DNA from: Rhabditoides inermis
Taxonomy: Eukaryota; Nematoda; Chromadorea; Rhabditida; Rhabditidae
Direction of reading: 5' to 3'
NCBI GenBank assembly: GCA_963966185.1
Contig: CAWZYM010000244.1
Coordinates: forward strand, 62,001 to 126,000
Length of the DNA stretch: 64,000 nt
Positions 1-13,383 of the stretch are shown in pieces; position 1 is the stretch's first letter, and each line of letters starts with the position of its first letter. A program made the translations under genes and the position numbers. The notes under the pieces are model-generated. The model worked only from the letters and a program-made list of their open reading frames with translations, made no database searches and was not told the DNA's origin.

Positions 1-395
1 ACTTACGCCTCAGCGATTCAAAATAAAGAGTAAAATTTCTTTCAAAGCGTTTCTTTTGATACCATGAGAAACATTGTTGTACATACGCAACAAACACGAC
101 CTGTAGAATGTAGTATATTCAATGACTTGCTACCATCATTAAATTGTATCATTCATCATAGTTCTGCGCATACGAATGAACGACGGAGCTTGGCAATCAG
201 GTAGAAAAGAAATTTCTATGAAATTTAACAAAAGCACATATATTATCTCTTAAAAGTACTCGCGTAAAGAGAGTCAGTTTGTCTTGACCCAATTCAACAA
301 AAGCGCATGCATAAAACGTTTACAAATACTAACACAAACCTGCGCATAACGGACTGTTCGATGAATCGATGAAATTGATGAAATGTAATCAATAT

Positions 396-443
<48 letters not shown>

Positions 444-546
444 CAGGTTTGTGTTAGTATTTGTAAACGTTTTATGCATGCGCTTTTGTTGAATTGGGTC
501 AAGACAAACTGACTCTCTTTACGCGAGTACTTTTAAGAGATAATTG
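1..546 (-). mobile_element. Fold-back (Helitron/Helentron-like) non-autonomous element, copy 1, partial
   Basis: Two long inverted arms (about 243-344 and 443-545) face each other around a (GA)n spacer. On the minus strand the element begins near 546 with ATTATCTCTTAAAAGTAC and runs off the window at position 1. The same arms recur at 22476 and 30295. The minus-strand sequence beyond the inner arm (toward position 170) matches the corresponding part of copy 2. The 3' end is outside the window, so its length is unknown. No coding capacity was seen. Family assignment is inference from copies 2 and 3. Confidence 0.75.
396..440. repeat. (GA)n microsatellite in the loop of the fold-back element
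   Basis: Uninterrupted AG dinucleotides form the loop between the two arms of copy 1. Copies 2 and 3 have CT-rich loops at the same place. Confidence 0.95.
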
Positions 547-925
547 TCTATTCGCTTATTCTTTATTTGTGTCTTGGAAAAATTCATGTAACGCTGTGCT
601 CACTTCTGCTTCGATATTTTTCTTTCATACACCTCGTCTTTTATACACAATGTTTGAGTATACTAAATTAGAGTATACCTCTTTTGAAATGTGTAGTACG
701 AACATGTCATTGTTTCCAATAAATTTCTTCGTCTTGGAAGTCATCGGTTATTGGGGACTTCCTGTCTTGAGGTCTTTACTTTTCTCGGTCCGCTCTCTGG
801 TGGAGGCTGATTTTGATGTGCAAAATGTCCGAAAAGCGATGCAACACATACGCTAGTTTCGAAAATAGTTTATAATGCGAAAACCATGTGACTAGAATAT
901 GTACACCTCTTGCCTCTTTATGCCC
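547..925. other. Intergenic DNA downstream of PXMP4
   Basis: AT-rich DNA between the fold-back element and the PXMP4 stop codon. A 120-codon plus-strand reading frame begins at 494 inside the element arm; it has no family resemblance I can see and is taken as chance. Nothing else was recognised. Confidence 0.6.
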
Positions 926-1778
926 TCAATCCTTGTTCTTGAGTAGGAAGTTTCGGATGTTTGTCCAGGTGTTGCTGTCATGGTAGAGGTAGGTCATCGA
1001 CTTCTGGAGGCTGCCTTGGAGGACGTGTTTGTGGTGTTCGAAGAGCCACAGGGAACACGCCCACACGAAGGCCGCGAAGTACGGGAACACTGCGCCCTCT
1101 GCAAGAAGGGAGTGAAGACGCAGAAGATGGATAGTTAAAATTCAAGACTTTTTATGATGAGACATGCACTTGTGTCGTGAAACCTACTCTTCTATCGCGA
1201 GAGGACACACGTCATGTGTTGATATCAAGTGATATTACACCGAACAGATCAAAACGTGATTGGAAATTTTGGTCACTACTCAACGCGTGTTTCGCTGATT
1301 GATTGGCTAAGAGTGAGAAAGGAAAAAGCAACTGACTGGGAGATGGAATGACTTCGTTCTCGACTGCGAGCTTGGCCAGGCCGACTGTCACTCGAGACAA
1401 CAGATAGAGGTTGATCTGCAAGGAGTCTCTCTCTCTCTCTCTCTCCCTCCTTCCCTCTCTCTCACTCTCTCTCCCTCTCTCTCTCTCTCTCTCTCACTCT
1501 CTCACTCTCTCTCGCTCTCTCTCTCTTTCAGTACCTGCATGTTGACAGCGTTGTTGTCTCCAAACACGAGGTATCCAATGAGGGCGGCCGCCGCGAAAGA
1601 GTGCCACTCCTTCTTCTCACCTTGCAGCTGCAAACCCGAATGAAGGGGGGACAGGGGAAGTGAGAGGGAGGAGAGAGAGAGAAAGAGAGAAAGAGAGAAA
1701 GAGAGAAGAGAGAAAGAGAGAAAGAGAGAAAGAGAGAAAGAGAGAAAGAGAGAAAGAGAGAAAGAGAGAAAGAGAGAA

Positions 1779-1860
<82 letters not shown>

Positions 1861-2500
1861 GATCTATCTAGTACAGTCGAGGGAGAGAACGAGAGAAGGA
1901 ACCCACTTTGTTGAGTGCCCCGTGCGTGAGCTTGTAGCTGAACACGAATTTGGCCAGATTCATCGCGTGTTGTTTGGTGAGTCGGAAGATGAGACGCAAC
2001 TTGTCCACGAACCTCAAACAAAATCATCACGTTCAAAGGCAGCAAAAAAGGCGTTTACAACAGATTGGTGAACTCACAACAGCTTCTTGGGATCCGCATA
2101 AACGGCTCTTAGCGATCCAGGAATGCTCACAGGATCAATGTACGCAACTATCAAACCAGACATTCTCGTCTACATTATACCCCACCTCTCACGTCTATTG
2201 ACGAACCGTAAACTTACATAAAGCCAGTATCAATCCATAAACATGTATAAATGAACTCACGCTCCCTCGCCGAACAGAAAGACCATGACGAGTGCGTGGG
2301 GGGCGCGGATGCGCGCGCCATACCTGCAAGCAAGCAAACAATCAATCAATACTAACCAATCAAGCAGTCGATACGCACACCAGTCCGTTGCGGAGTCCCT
2401 TGATTGCGGCGAGGATCCACTCCTGACCCCTGTACTTCTCCAGCAGATAGTTCCCCACCATCTCCCAGTTCTCGATCAGAAAACGCAGCGACTCCATCAT
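926..2500 (-). CDS. PXMP4: Peroxisomal membrane protein 4 (PXMP4/PMP24) homologue
   Basis: Seven exons on the minus strand: 2379-2500, 2261-2323, 2078-2125, 1907-2012, 1535-1627, 1337-1415, 926-1098. They join in phase to 227 residues; human PXMP4 has 212. Diagnostic stretches are NGLVYGARIRAPHALVMVFLF near the start, the VFGDNN and NLYLLSR motifs in the middle, and LWLFEHHKH...SMTYLYHDSN near the end, all in the order of the vertebrate protein. The family is a small multi-pass peroxisomal membrane protein distantly related to Tim17/22/23; its biochemical role is poorly defined. The ATG at 2500 is followed at once by a second ATG and is the first in frame. The C-terminus KNKD is not a classical peroxisomal targeting signal, which is normal for this membrane family. 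Confidence 0.9.
1424..1530. repeat. (CT)n-rich microsatellite in a PXMP4 intron
   Basis: Imperfect CT repeats fill the intron between PXMP4 exons 5 and 6, just next to the splice sites. Confidence 0.9.
1670..1856. repeat. Compound (GAAA)(GA)n microsatellite in a PXMP4 intron
   Basis: About 190 bp of GAGAGAAA units grading into pure GA fills the intron between exons 4 and 5. It creates long shadow reading frames on both strands that are not genes. Confidence 0.95.
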
Positions 2501-3533
2501 TTTCGATCTGAACGAGACTGGTAATTCACGCATTCACCAAGGAGTAAACGCTTCAATCAATACATTGGAATAGACGATACATGATAGAAACCGTCACTCA
2601 ACGTTTACGGAGCGCTTTGAAAAAAGTGAGGTATGAGAGACGGCAACGCAACGAAGACGGCAACGCAACGATCCGAAAGGGTATTGAAGAAGAATGCAGT
2701 AGGATCATAGGAGCGTGGATGGGTAGATAAGGGTGCATTGACAGTGTAGCACTGCACACTAGACTCTACCTTCTTTCGCGTGTCTCACTCAGACACAACA
2801 CAGTGCGACACTGTCGTCAACTCGCTATGCATAAAATCGATAGCTGACCAACTAGAATTGCACCACGGAGTGAGAAAACACATCGACGAGAAAAGAGATA
2901 AGAGAGATAACATGTGATACAAGGCGCAGATCGGACAATATTCCACAGTTTATAGTTTCTCTAGAAAAATAGTTGAAATGTGAGAACACACTTTCTGTCA
3001 ATCAGCTGACTGCGCCTTTTCTCGACCGGTTTCATTCAAGAAACACGGCCTTCAATCGAATCCATCCAACTGGAAACCAGCCAAATCCCTCCCAACAAAA
3101 CAATAAACACCATATTCATTTCGAAAAATATTATTATAGCGGGCAAAACAAAGAAGTGTGTGTTGTGTGTTGCTTCATTTCAAAAGAGCGAAAATGAATG
3201 AGAGATACTGTACACACGAGAGAGAGAGACAGAGAGACGGTGGAGAGAGATAGACACAATACAACGACGAATTACATAATAAAATATACTCAAGTATACC
3301 AGACTAGAGCCTAAGCGAACGCAAGAAAACAGACAAACTCATGACGGGGACTGGCGCAATCGGCTCTCTCTCTCTCTTTTTCGATGCGCGCCAAGCATCG
3401 CCGTATTATTAGATCAACGGGGTCAAATATGTACACACTATATGTGGCAGACGCGCCCACGTAGCTCGCCGGACGAGTCGAGGCGGGAAAGGGGCGGGGC
3501 AGATAGAGGCGGGGCTAGGGGGGCGGGGCACGT
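2501..3533. other. Intergenic region between PXMP4 (5' end) and PKG (3' end)
   Basis: PXMP4 starts at 2500 and PKG ends at 3534, both on the minus strand, so this holds the PXMP4 promoter side and the PKG 3' UTR. Short AG and CT tracts (about 3219-3249, 3363-3380) and a GC-rich stretch (3470-3530) are present. No other gene was seen. Confidence 0.6.
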
Positions 3534-3778
3534 TTAGAAGCCCTCGTCCCATCCCGAGAACTCATCGGGAGGCACGTCCTGGTCGGGCGGGTAGTTGTCG
3601 AAGTTGGTCACATCCGCAGGGTTGCTCACCTCAAACGTCACACAGTCAATCAATCAATAATCTAATCGACAACGTACCTTGGGGAGGATGGGCGCCTTGA
3701 GTGCATGCGAGCGGAGACCGTCCCAGTCAAAGCCCATGAACCACCTGAAAAACGACAATCACTCATTTATGCTTTTCA

Positions 3779-3826
<48 letters not shown>

Positions 3827-4576
3827 CTGTTCATCTACCCACCTGTGCTTTCGTATGTCGTTCACTCCTCCGCTGCCGCTTCCGAGCCGTTCACTCGGGT
3901 TGTCCCTGCACAGTTTCTTCACGAGAGCAGTGGCCGTCTTTCCGATCCGCCTGTTCGGGATCTCCAGAGCATCCACTCCCTTCAGGATCAGCGTGTACGT
4001 CTTCATCGGGTCAGACGCCTGAAAACCACACACTCATCATCACTTCTGCTCTCCCTTCTCCCGTCTCTCACCTGGAATGGCGGCCGTCCGAGCATCAGCT
4101 CACAGATGTAGATTCCGAGTGCCCAGTAGTCGGCGGCCTGGTCGTGTCCCTTGTTCAGGATGATTTCCGGAGAAACGTACCTGCAACAACATACTATGAA
4201 TGAAACAACAACAAGAAGAAGAAGAGCTGATTCGACTCACTCAGGAGTTCCGCAGAAGGTCCACGTCTTCCTTCCGCTGGCCAGCTTCTTGGCGAATCCG
4301 AAATCGACAAGCTTGAGGTAGCCAGTGTTCGTGAGCAGACAGTTCTCGGGCTGCAAACATGCAAGAGTGTGATTCTGTCATTGCCGCCGCACTCCCCTCA
4401 TAGACCAGACTGTCATCCATCGACTCTGATCCGATCCTCTTCTTCTTCCTACCTTCAGATCCCTGTAGACAATGTGTTTCCTGTGCAGGTATTCGAGACC
4501 CTCCAGCACACACGCCACATAGAAGCGGGCAGTGTAGTCGTCAAAGTGACCGCTGCAGTCGTCCACTCATCATCCC

Positions 4577-4619
<43 letters not shown>

Positions 4620-7600
4620 TTCTCCCCCCCCTCTCTCTCCCTTCTCCACTCACCGATCTCGAAGTGTCGTCCACAGCTCTCCTCCCAGGCACACCTCGAG
4701 CAGCATGTACACAAACTTCGTGTCGCGGAACGTCTTGTACAGCCTTCAACATTCACATGCTCACATATTTCACAGCAACATCACATTGCAAACAATCAAC
4801 ACCAACAGCGTATATTTACACTGTGAGCCTAGAAACAGATACTCACTTGACGATCCAGTCCGTGTTGGTCTCGTTCATGATGTTCCTCTCGGCAAAGATG
4901 TGCTCCTGCTGCCGAGTGTCAACAATGTGCTTCTTCTGAAAACAACACAACAGTCTTCTCCCGTCCCGTCTTCCCCTCCTCCTCTCCTCCTCCTTCCCTC
5001 CCCCCTCTCCCTACTCTCCTCTCTCTCCCCCCTATCCCTCACCTTGAGTGCCTTGAGTGCGTACGTCCTGCTTTTGTCTCCGTTGAGGCACACCAGCTCG
5101 ACCCTTCCGAACCCTCCCACTCCGAGAGTGGCTATTCTCTTCAGGCTCTTCAGTGTCACCCCTGCCATCTCCTCCGCGATAGCGTTCCTCTCTGCCCTGA
5201 CGGGCGACGGCGGGTCGACGACCGACGCCCTGGCCAGTCTCTCCGTGTCTCCGTAGTCCCGCTTGATGGCGTCCAGGTCGCCGCACAGCTTGAGGAAGCT
5301 CTCCCTGTCTAGGGTGAGCACCTCGACGCCGGGCGACTGGGCGATGATGTTGGCGGTGCGCACCTCCTCCCCCAGCAGGGCCTTCTCTCCGAAGAAGTCT
5401 CCCTGCTTGAGTGTGCGGATCTCGCGCGGCTCCGTCTCTCCGTCGATCAGCTGCGTCACCCGCACCTGCCCGCTGTTGATCACAAAGAACGTGTCGCCCT
5501 GAACAAACACAACGTCAACATTCATATTTTACCAATCACCATTCTTCACAATAACAATAAATCGTCAGTAGACAGTATAGGTAAACTGTAAACTTCTTGT
5601 ACTTTCTATCTACCCTGTTGTATTGACGAATCTCGTCAGTGAGTCCCCATCGTCTCTCTCTCTCTGCCCTCTGCGCACCTTCTCTCCCTGTCGTATGATG
5701 TGGTGTCCTCCCGCGTAGTAGTCCTGATCCATCACATCTGCCATCTTGCTGATCCTATCCTGCGACAGACCCTCGAAGATCGTCACCTGCAACACATTCA
5801 TTTATAGATTTGTCCAAACGTATCAAACGTAGTTTTCTATTTGTATTTTCTTGATCCCATTGCAAGAACACGCAACTACAATCAGAACTCGAAATTTTGT
5901 CATCTTACTGATGCTGACTCCAAAGTTCTTCCTAATTTTGCAACACTGCTATACCTTACTCTCTAATACGTGATGACCAATCACCTACAAGAAAACTGTC
6001 TTTCTTTGTCGTTCTCTGCCTTCTCGCAACACAAATCAAATCATGAGATTATGCGTTTGCTTCAGTCTCTCACTTCTTCTCTTGTCTTTCAGTGAACTTG
6101 ACATTCCGACTGCAAAGAGTCGCATCTCGGTGGGAGAAAGGGAGAACAACAACACCATGTTTCCATCATTCTATTTCTATTCTTTCTCATCCATGAATCA
6201 CTTGTCCTCACAATGTTCCCCCTATGTTTCACATACTCGTTTCCGTTCCCATTAAAAAGTGGAAATAGAAAAAAAACCGGCAAAACAAAATACAAATTAT
6301 CTAGTCGTTGCAGATTGTATCCACTTGCATGATGTATTGTTACTACAATCACACTCATCTAATCCCATTCTTTCACTTTCTCATATTACATCTATCTATC
6401 ACATCCGATACAAAACACTATCGATCAACGCAAAAACGTGAAATCACACTAGAATCCACACCCTATTTTCCACAACTCTCAACCCGTTAACCTATCAACG
6501 GGAATAGAAACACCGAGCGAGCGACGCACAAATCCAAAACACTCAACGCATAACTTGCAATGACGAGTTGCAAGAGCAAAATACCAAAAGAGCAGCGAGA
6601 GAGGACACTGGCTACTCGTGTCTCTCTGCCTTTGCCCACCTTGGAAAGGAAGTTCATGAGCTGGCTGTGCCTCTCCATTCCGAGGCGCATCGTGATCATC
6701 TGGAAGACACTCCGATCCAGCACCCACAACTGAACATCAGACAGAGCCTGCACCGAAGCAGTCCTGAAACACACATCATCACACATGCACTCACTCGCAA
6801 CCGTCCCCCCTCTCGCCTCACTTCCTGCTTATCCTCTCATAGTCGTTCTTCTTCCTCCTCCTCCTCCGCTCTCCCCTCCCCTCCTCCTCCTTCCCTCCTC
6901 GCAGCTTCGCCCACAGCTTGGCCCACACAAGAGACGTGCACGATCGCGAATTCGATTCCACCATTCCCACTCTCGCAGGGGGGCATCCGCGTCAAATGTC
7001 CGAATACACAACGGCCGGGCGGGCGGCGGGAATAAAACCGTACAGGGCGTAGTAAAGTGCGTACAATAACGGGAGACAGTGAACTGAAGGGGCGTTGTGG
7101 GAAGGGGAAGGATGGGTGCACCCGAGTCGCTGCCTGCCAGACTCCTCCCTTTGTCCGCCCACCCAGTCCACGCAAACACACACACACAACTGTGTATATG
7201 GTTGTACAGCAGTCGGCAGTCCGCCTGTCAGCTTCCGCCTCTGCCGATCACAACAGCCAGCCTTGACAATGCAACGCGCAGAGCGAAAGCGAGACACGCC
7301 GCCGCACCAAGCGTCTCCTCTCCTCTCCTCTTCTCGCAGCAGCAACGAATCGACTAGCCGCTGCAGCGGCGGTCGGCGGGTTAACACAAATCAAGCCGCG
7401 GTGATCGGACATGGGAGACGGCGGATGATGATGGAGAGACGACGAGAGTGTGGTGGGAGGAGTGAGACGGAGAGACGCGGGGGGCCGGCACAGTACCCGT
7501 CTACATACCACCACCCCCCCCCCCCCCCCACACACACCATGTGTAGTCATCGCGCGAGAAATGCGACACCGATCACGAGTACGAGTCCCCCTCTGCTCAC

Positions 7601-7735
7601 CTGGTGCAGTTGTAGAGGATGGCGAGTTCTCCCATCACCGTGCCGGCCTGCATAGTGCCCAGCACCTGACCCTCACGAGACACTTGCAGCTGGCCCTCTG
7701 GAACACACGCACTGTCCCCACCATACCCCCCCCCC

Positions 7736-7771
<36 letters not shown>

Positions 7772-10700
7772 CCCTCCCCTCACTGACCGGCGACGACGAA
7801 GAGTCTGTCTCCGGGCTCTCCCTCCTGTATGACCCACTGTCCGGCGCGCGCCCGCATCTCGTACATGCACTCCACCAGCTCCACCATCTGCTCCTTCGCC
7901 AGCTGCTTCAGGAAGTCGTTCCGCTGCACCGCATCACGGATCAGCTGCTTCGACCTGCAACAGTCACTTCAGCCAGTCACTATTATTCTCCCGTTCCAAA
8001 CTTTTCAATTCAACCCTATTGGAATGTAGCAGAAAGCTGTGTGCCATGCTCTTCCTCCTCCCTCTCTCTCCCTCTCCACCCCTCACCCGGCCGTCTTGCT
8101 GTGGTGTTGGAGGGTGGCTGTCTGCTGGTCGAGCGTGGTCGGCTCGGCAGACACGGCCAGCTTCTTGGCCCGCTGCGGCTGCGAGGCGTGCGAGTCATTC
8201 GGCAGAACCACCTTCTGAATCGCCCAGTCACACATGTCCCCCCCCTCTCTCTCCCTCCCCGTCACTCACTGTCTGCAGGTCGTTGCGCAGTTCCTCGCTG
8301 GCCTTGGCGGAGGGAGTGAGGGCGGGCGAGCCGGGTCCTCCCCCGGCCGCCGCCGCGCCCGGAGACGCCGCCGACTGCGCCTTCTGCTCCAGCACAGAAC
8401 GCAGCTTGTCGCATTCCCGCTGAAAAACCACGTCAATGGGGAACAAAGAGAATGCGAAAGAGGGAAAGGGGCCTACATTCCAGAGCAGACAGCCGCACAG
8501 CGCACGCATATCACTCCACACTCCACACAACTCCCTCTCTCTCTCCCTCCCTCCCTCCCCCTTTTCTCCATAGCCACTCCGAGAAACGAGAACAATTCAT
8601 AGGCACGCCTTCCCACCGTCTCCTGCTACAATTTCACGCATGCCACACCCAACCCTACACATGTTGCAAAAGCTCGGGGCTAAAACAGCAGGCATTCCCT
8701 CTTCGGATGGGATCTCTCATTAGCGCTTCGGCACTCCGCGACTCGGTGATGGGTGAAAAAAGAGCTGGCTGGGGGCGATGAAAACATGAAGAAACATGAG
8801 AGGCGCGGTGTTATTGTGGAAATTCGATATTGCATCACTCGGGGCCCTGCTCGCGCTCGCACATACTAATGACACCCTCCAATACCACATAATACCCACT
8901 CCCTCATAGGCCGCTGTTGACACTCCATTCACACATAACTAGTAACGAAAACGCGGACCCACTCATATACAACATTAGAGAGTGCCAGTAAGCGATAAGA
9001 AAATCAATAAATCAATCAATATTTACCTGTAGGCTGGTGACCTCTCCCTCCAGCTCGGCGATCCTCTTCAGATGGCTCTCGACAGTGTGCTGTTGCTGGC
9101 GCAGCTGACGATCCTGGAGAGAAGAAGGATCAATAATGTCGAAAGTCGAAATACAAAACAAATTCTTCCATCGTTGACTGTTTTGCATGTAGTATGTCGT
9201 GTGTCTCCACCCTATCGCTATCGAACCTCCCCTCCACTCTCAACATTTTGCAGATTTGTTACAACAACAAAACACAAGCAGTCATCTAACGCAAAACGAC
9301 CAAAAATTATGAGTGTGATAAACAAATGACAAAAAAGTAGAGATTCGGAGAGAACGGTACAGCAAATCATTAACTCGCCGACTCCACATCAACTGATGGA
9401 CAAAACGAAACGAAATCAACAAAGATCATCGTGGTACACTCATTTTAGAAAAAAATAATAATTTAAGAATATATCGTGCATTGCATACCTTCTTGTCGAT
9501 GGCCTCCTCCAGCTGGGGGATGAGCTTCTGGAGTTCGCCCGTGTCGTACATCCGAGTACCCACTTGCACCTGCAAGCACATCAATCAATCACCAATTTCA
9601 ATCAATCAGCCCCGTCAATAAATCAAATCAATGAACGGATCCTACGATTGAACATCAGTCATTCTTCATCAAAACAATAGCGAACAACTGGCTCTGGCAA
9701 TAATGCTCGTATTCGTTCCTCTGCCCCGTGCAGTCACACCACGCTCGTCACTCGTGCGCCGTGCAAACAACCTCCTCCTCCGCCTCCCAAAATACACAAG
9801 TGCCTCTCTCTCAAACGACTATGCTAATTTGCTGGCTGGCTGGCACTGCCGCTAGTCGAGTGAGAGAGAGAGAAAGAAAGAGAGAGAAAGAGAGAGCACG
9901 TACAAGCGTACACACTTGCCGCCTTTCACCGCACCGCTACAATCTCACAAAACTCTCATTTTCTCTCCACTCTGCAATTCACTACCATGTGCTGCCAAAC
10001 AAATAACAAATCTCGTGCCCGCTTCCCAGGCGGCTGTAAAGGCTGTGTAGGGACTCATTTCCATATTCAGGCCCCAGTCTCTCGGCCCACAATACTTGTT
10101 GTTGTGGTAGTGGTTTAAATGCGAGTCGCGTGGTCCACGAAATATTCCATGGCCATGCAATGACTACACTTCCAGACATTCCCCTTGTCCATACACATAG
10201 CACGCGGAAATTCAAGTGGCGTGTCGCCTCAAAGGCAACCACAACACTCCTCTCCTTCTTCCTCTCGCCACACACCGAAGCTCTTCCCTCTTCTCCTCCT
10301 GGACACAACAATCGATGCGACTCTTTGACTCGACTGAATCGGTAATGAATTGCCCCGGCAGGAGGACTACTCACTCCCTCTGCCTCCGCTGTTTTCTGCT
10401 TTCTGCGAGAGAGAGGGAGAGAGAGAGAGGGAGAGAGAGGGAGGGAGAGAGAGAGGAGAGAGTTCCACTCGCCACCAAAAAGCGGCAAAGGCGCGCCAAT
10501 CCGATTATCGCACTTGCACAAACACGCGCTGTATCGGCATGGTTCAGGAGAAGCTGCGTAGATGATGATGAGAGGAGAGAGTGGAGGACAGCTAGCAAAC
10601 ACACATCACCCCTCTCTCTCCACTGCCACTCTACGCACGCACTGTCAGCGGGACACTCACGTGCCTGCTGTTGCAAGTTGCAACAGTCTCCAATGTTTCC

Positions 10701-13346
10701 GTTCAATTGTGCAGCCGCCGCACGTTCATCTATCTACCCACTCCCTCTCTCCGGAAGCCAAAGAACACTATCACCGACCCCCCCCCCCTTTCCTTCCTCC
10801 CTTCCTCCATCACAACAACCACAACCACATACATTGATAAATAACACGGCCCGCTGCAGGGCTGTGTGAAAACGCGAATAGACATGCCCCAGGGCGCATA
10901 TTACGGCGTTCCTCCATCTCTTTCTTTCTTCTTCTTTTACTGAGCCCATGATATGAAAAAGAGAGCCGTGTTGCTTCGTGGGCCGGAAGAGAATACAAAT
11001 ACGGGCACCGCTACTCGATTCGATATTGTTGTTGTGGAGAGAGCCTTGGGGGCATGCACGAGGAACCATTCACAATCCGCATCCATTCCATCTACGTGTT
11101 CTCATGACGGCCGATTCCGAGAAATCATCGCAGTTTCGAGAACGAGAACACATATCAATGCACGTTGCTAGTTGCCAGCGCCACGCAGCGCAGCCAATAC
11201 ACACTAGAGACAAGCGAACAAGGGCGCGAATGAGATGTGAAACTCGAGACAACGTGCGCTCTTCGAACCGCGAATCGCAGATGAGGCGCGAGGGAGCGAG
11301 CACAATTGAATTGAATACACCAACACCGAGAGAGAAGAGAAAGAAGAAACAGAAACGCCGACAACTCCATTTCCCCTGCCATGGGACGGCAATCAGCCCG
11401 ATTCTTGGCCCGTTTTACTGTCTTTCTCGCACCCCTCGTCTCTTTTCAGAGAGACGAGAGGCATCTTGTGTCAGTGTCAGATTGAATACATCTTCTGTTC
11501 TTCCTTGCATGTTCTTCTTGTCAGTGAGTGAGTGAGAGGAAGGCGCTCTGCTCACTCGCCTGCCCCTCTTTGCTCTTCTCACTTCCAACCTCGCAGTAAT
11601 GCAATATCACGTGAGTGCGTGTCTAGTGAAAAAAAGAGAAAGCGGGAGAGAGAATCTGCGAATAGCATCCGAGTCGTCTGACATATGTGCGCCTCCCATA
11701 CATCTCGACAGAAAGAAATGAGGCGAAAAAATCCAATGAGATGAGGAAGAAGAACACAGGAATCGCGGCTTGATATACATTGCATCCGGAGAGATGATGA
11801 AGGAAAGCGAAAGGCCGAAAGGAGAGGATGATAGACGAAGGAGAAGGAGATGCATATGCAATTGCCGGTGGAAGGATGGATGATGATGTGCATATGAGAT
11901 CGCACCCGATGGGTAGTGAGGGATAGAAGACGATGAGCGGAGGGACACATCCACCATCTTGCACTACTGTCCCACGCCGCGAATAACACGCCAAACTCTA
12001 AACAAAGCGATTGTGAGCGTGCAGGATCGGATTTTAAAGCTGCAAGGAAGAGAGAAAACTGCACGAAATCAGCGATCAAAATGTGATTGCTGCACGGCTG
12101 ATATCACGCAAGAAAGCATTTTCCTAGCGTAAAAAGAAGAGAGCAACAACTCGCCCACTTTGAGTCGACAATCGCAACAACGCCGTAACACTGCGATAAC
12201 GAACATAACGAGGCAGGAAAAGGGAAAGGAAGGCAAGGGAAAGGGTTTTGCAGCGGGCACAGAGGACAATGTAACAAAGGGCACACTAACAGCGGACGTA
12301 TGCGGGTATGGGATGAATACGGGAGACGGGGCGAATCGAATGACTGCCGAGTGGTCGAAGATACCCCCAAGGTAGGCTATTTCGAACCCAATTCCTCCAT
12401 CTCTCCCGTATCCACCACCACCACGTTGCAATGCGATTCCGAGGCGAATTGCGAACCGATTCAATACAACACACAACCAATCGCTGCTATCAACACGCCC
12501 AACACTCAAGCAAATCATGCATCGATCGATGAGGAATACCCGAATAGGGTGGCTCCATCAAACCGCGTTCGCGCTTTGCTTTCAATAACCAGAAACCCGT
12601 ATTTTAAAGTAGAGGTACAGATGGACATTTGGTTCGACTCACCGCGGGTGGATTGCGGGAGAACATGGCGACTGTATAGACAGCGCGGGGCAATGTGTGG
12701 GGCTGTGGAGGGAAAGGGAAACTGGAGGCTGCCGACGTCGACCACAACACACGGCAGACACAGCGGTGGTGGCCGAGCCAGCCCTTCTCTACTCTCTCTC
12801 TCTCTCTCTTCTCTCCGTGCCCGCCCGCTCTCGCCGCCCGCGTCTCCGCCCTCTCGCACTGCCCGCCGCACTCTCTCCCTTCCCCCTCTGCGTCTCTCCA
12901 CACCCACAGACCCGACACTATCGCTCGCCTCGCCTCTATCTCTCTCTCTCTGCCACCACTGCACTGCGCAGCAAAAGAGAATGTTTTGAATTGGTAGTGA
13001 GAGAAGAGACGAGTTCCTTCTTCGCATCGATCTCCATTCTATGATAAATTGGTGCGAGGAGCGTGGCGAGAGCGCAGCGCGGCTACAAAAAAGCCTCGTC
13101 TCTCTCTCGTATTTCGTTTCAGAAACTGTCATGTGATTCTGTGACCTTGGCTCTTTCTCTCTTGTTCGAGATAGGCAGGCGACAACGTGGCAAGTCGCGA
13201 GACAGCGGGCGAGACAGCACTCACAATTGAGATTATACCAACTCACGCTGTCTACATAATGTTGCACCCAACTGCAGCGCGCTGTGCACGCTCGTATGTT
13301 TAGATTATACAAACCGAGGGTTAATCGCGCTCAGGCCGCATTCGCC

Positions 13347-13383
<37 letters not shown>

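Noticed and set aside
1617..2045. Ser-Leu and Arg-Glu repeat proteins from GA/CT tracts here and at a dozen other places
   Set aside because: They are translations of dinucleotide repeats and overlap true introns of recognised genes.
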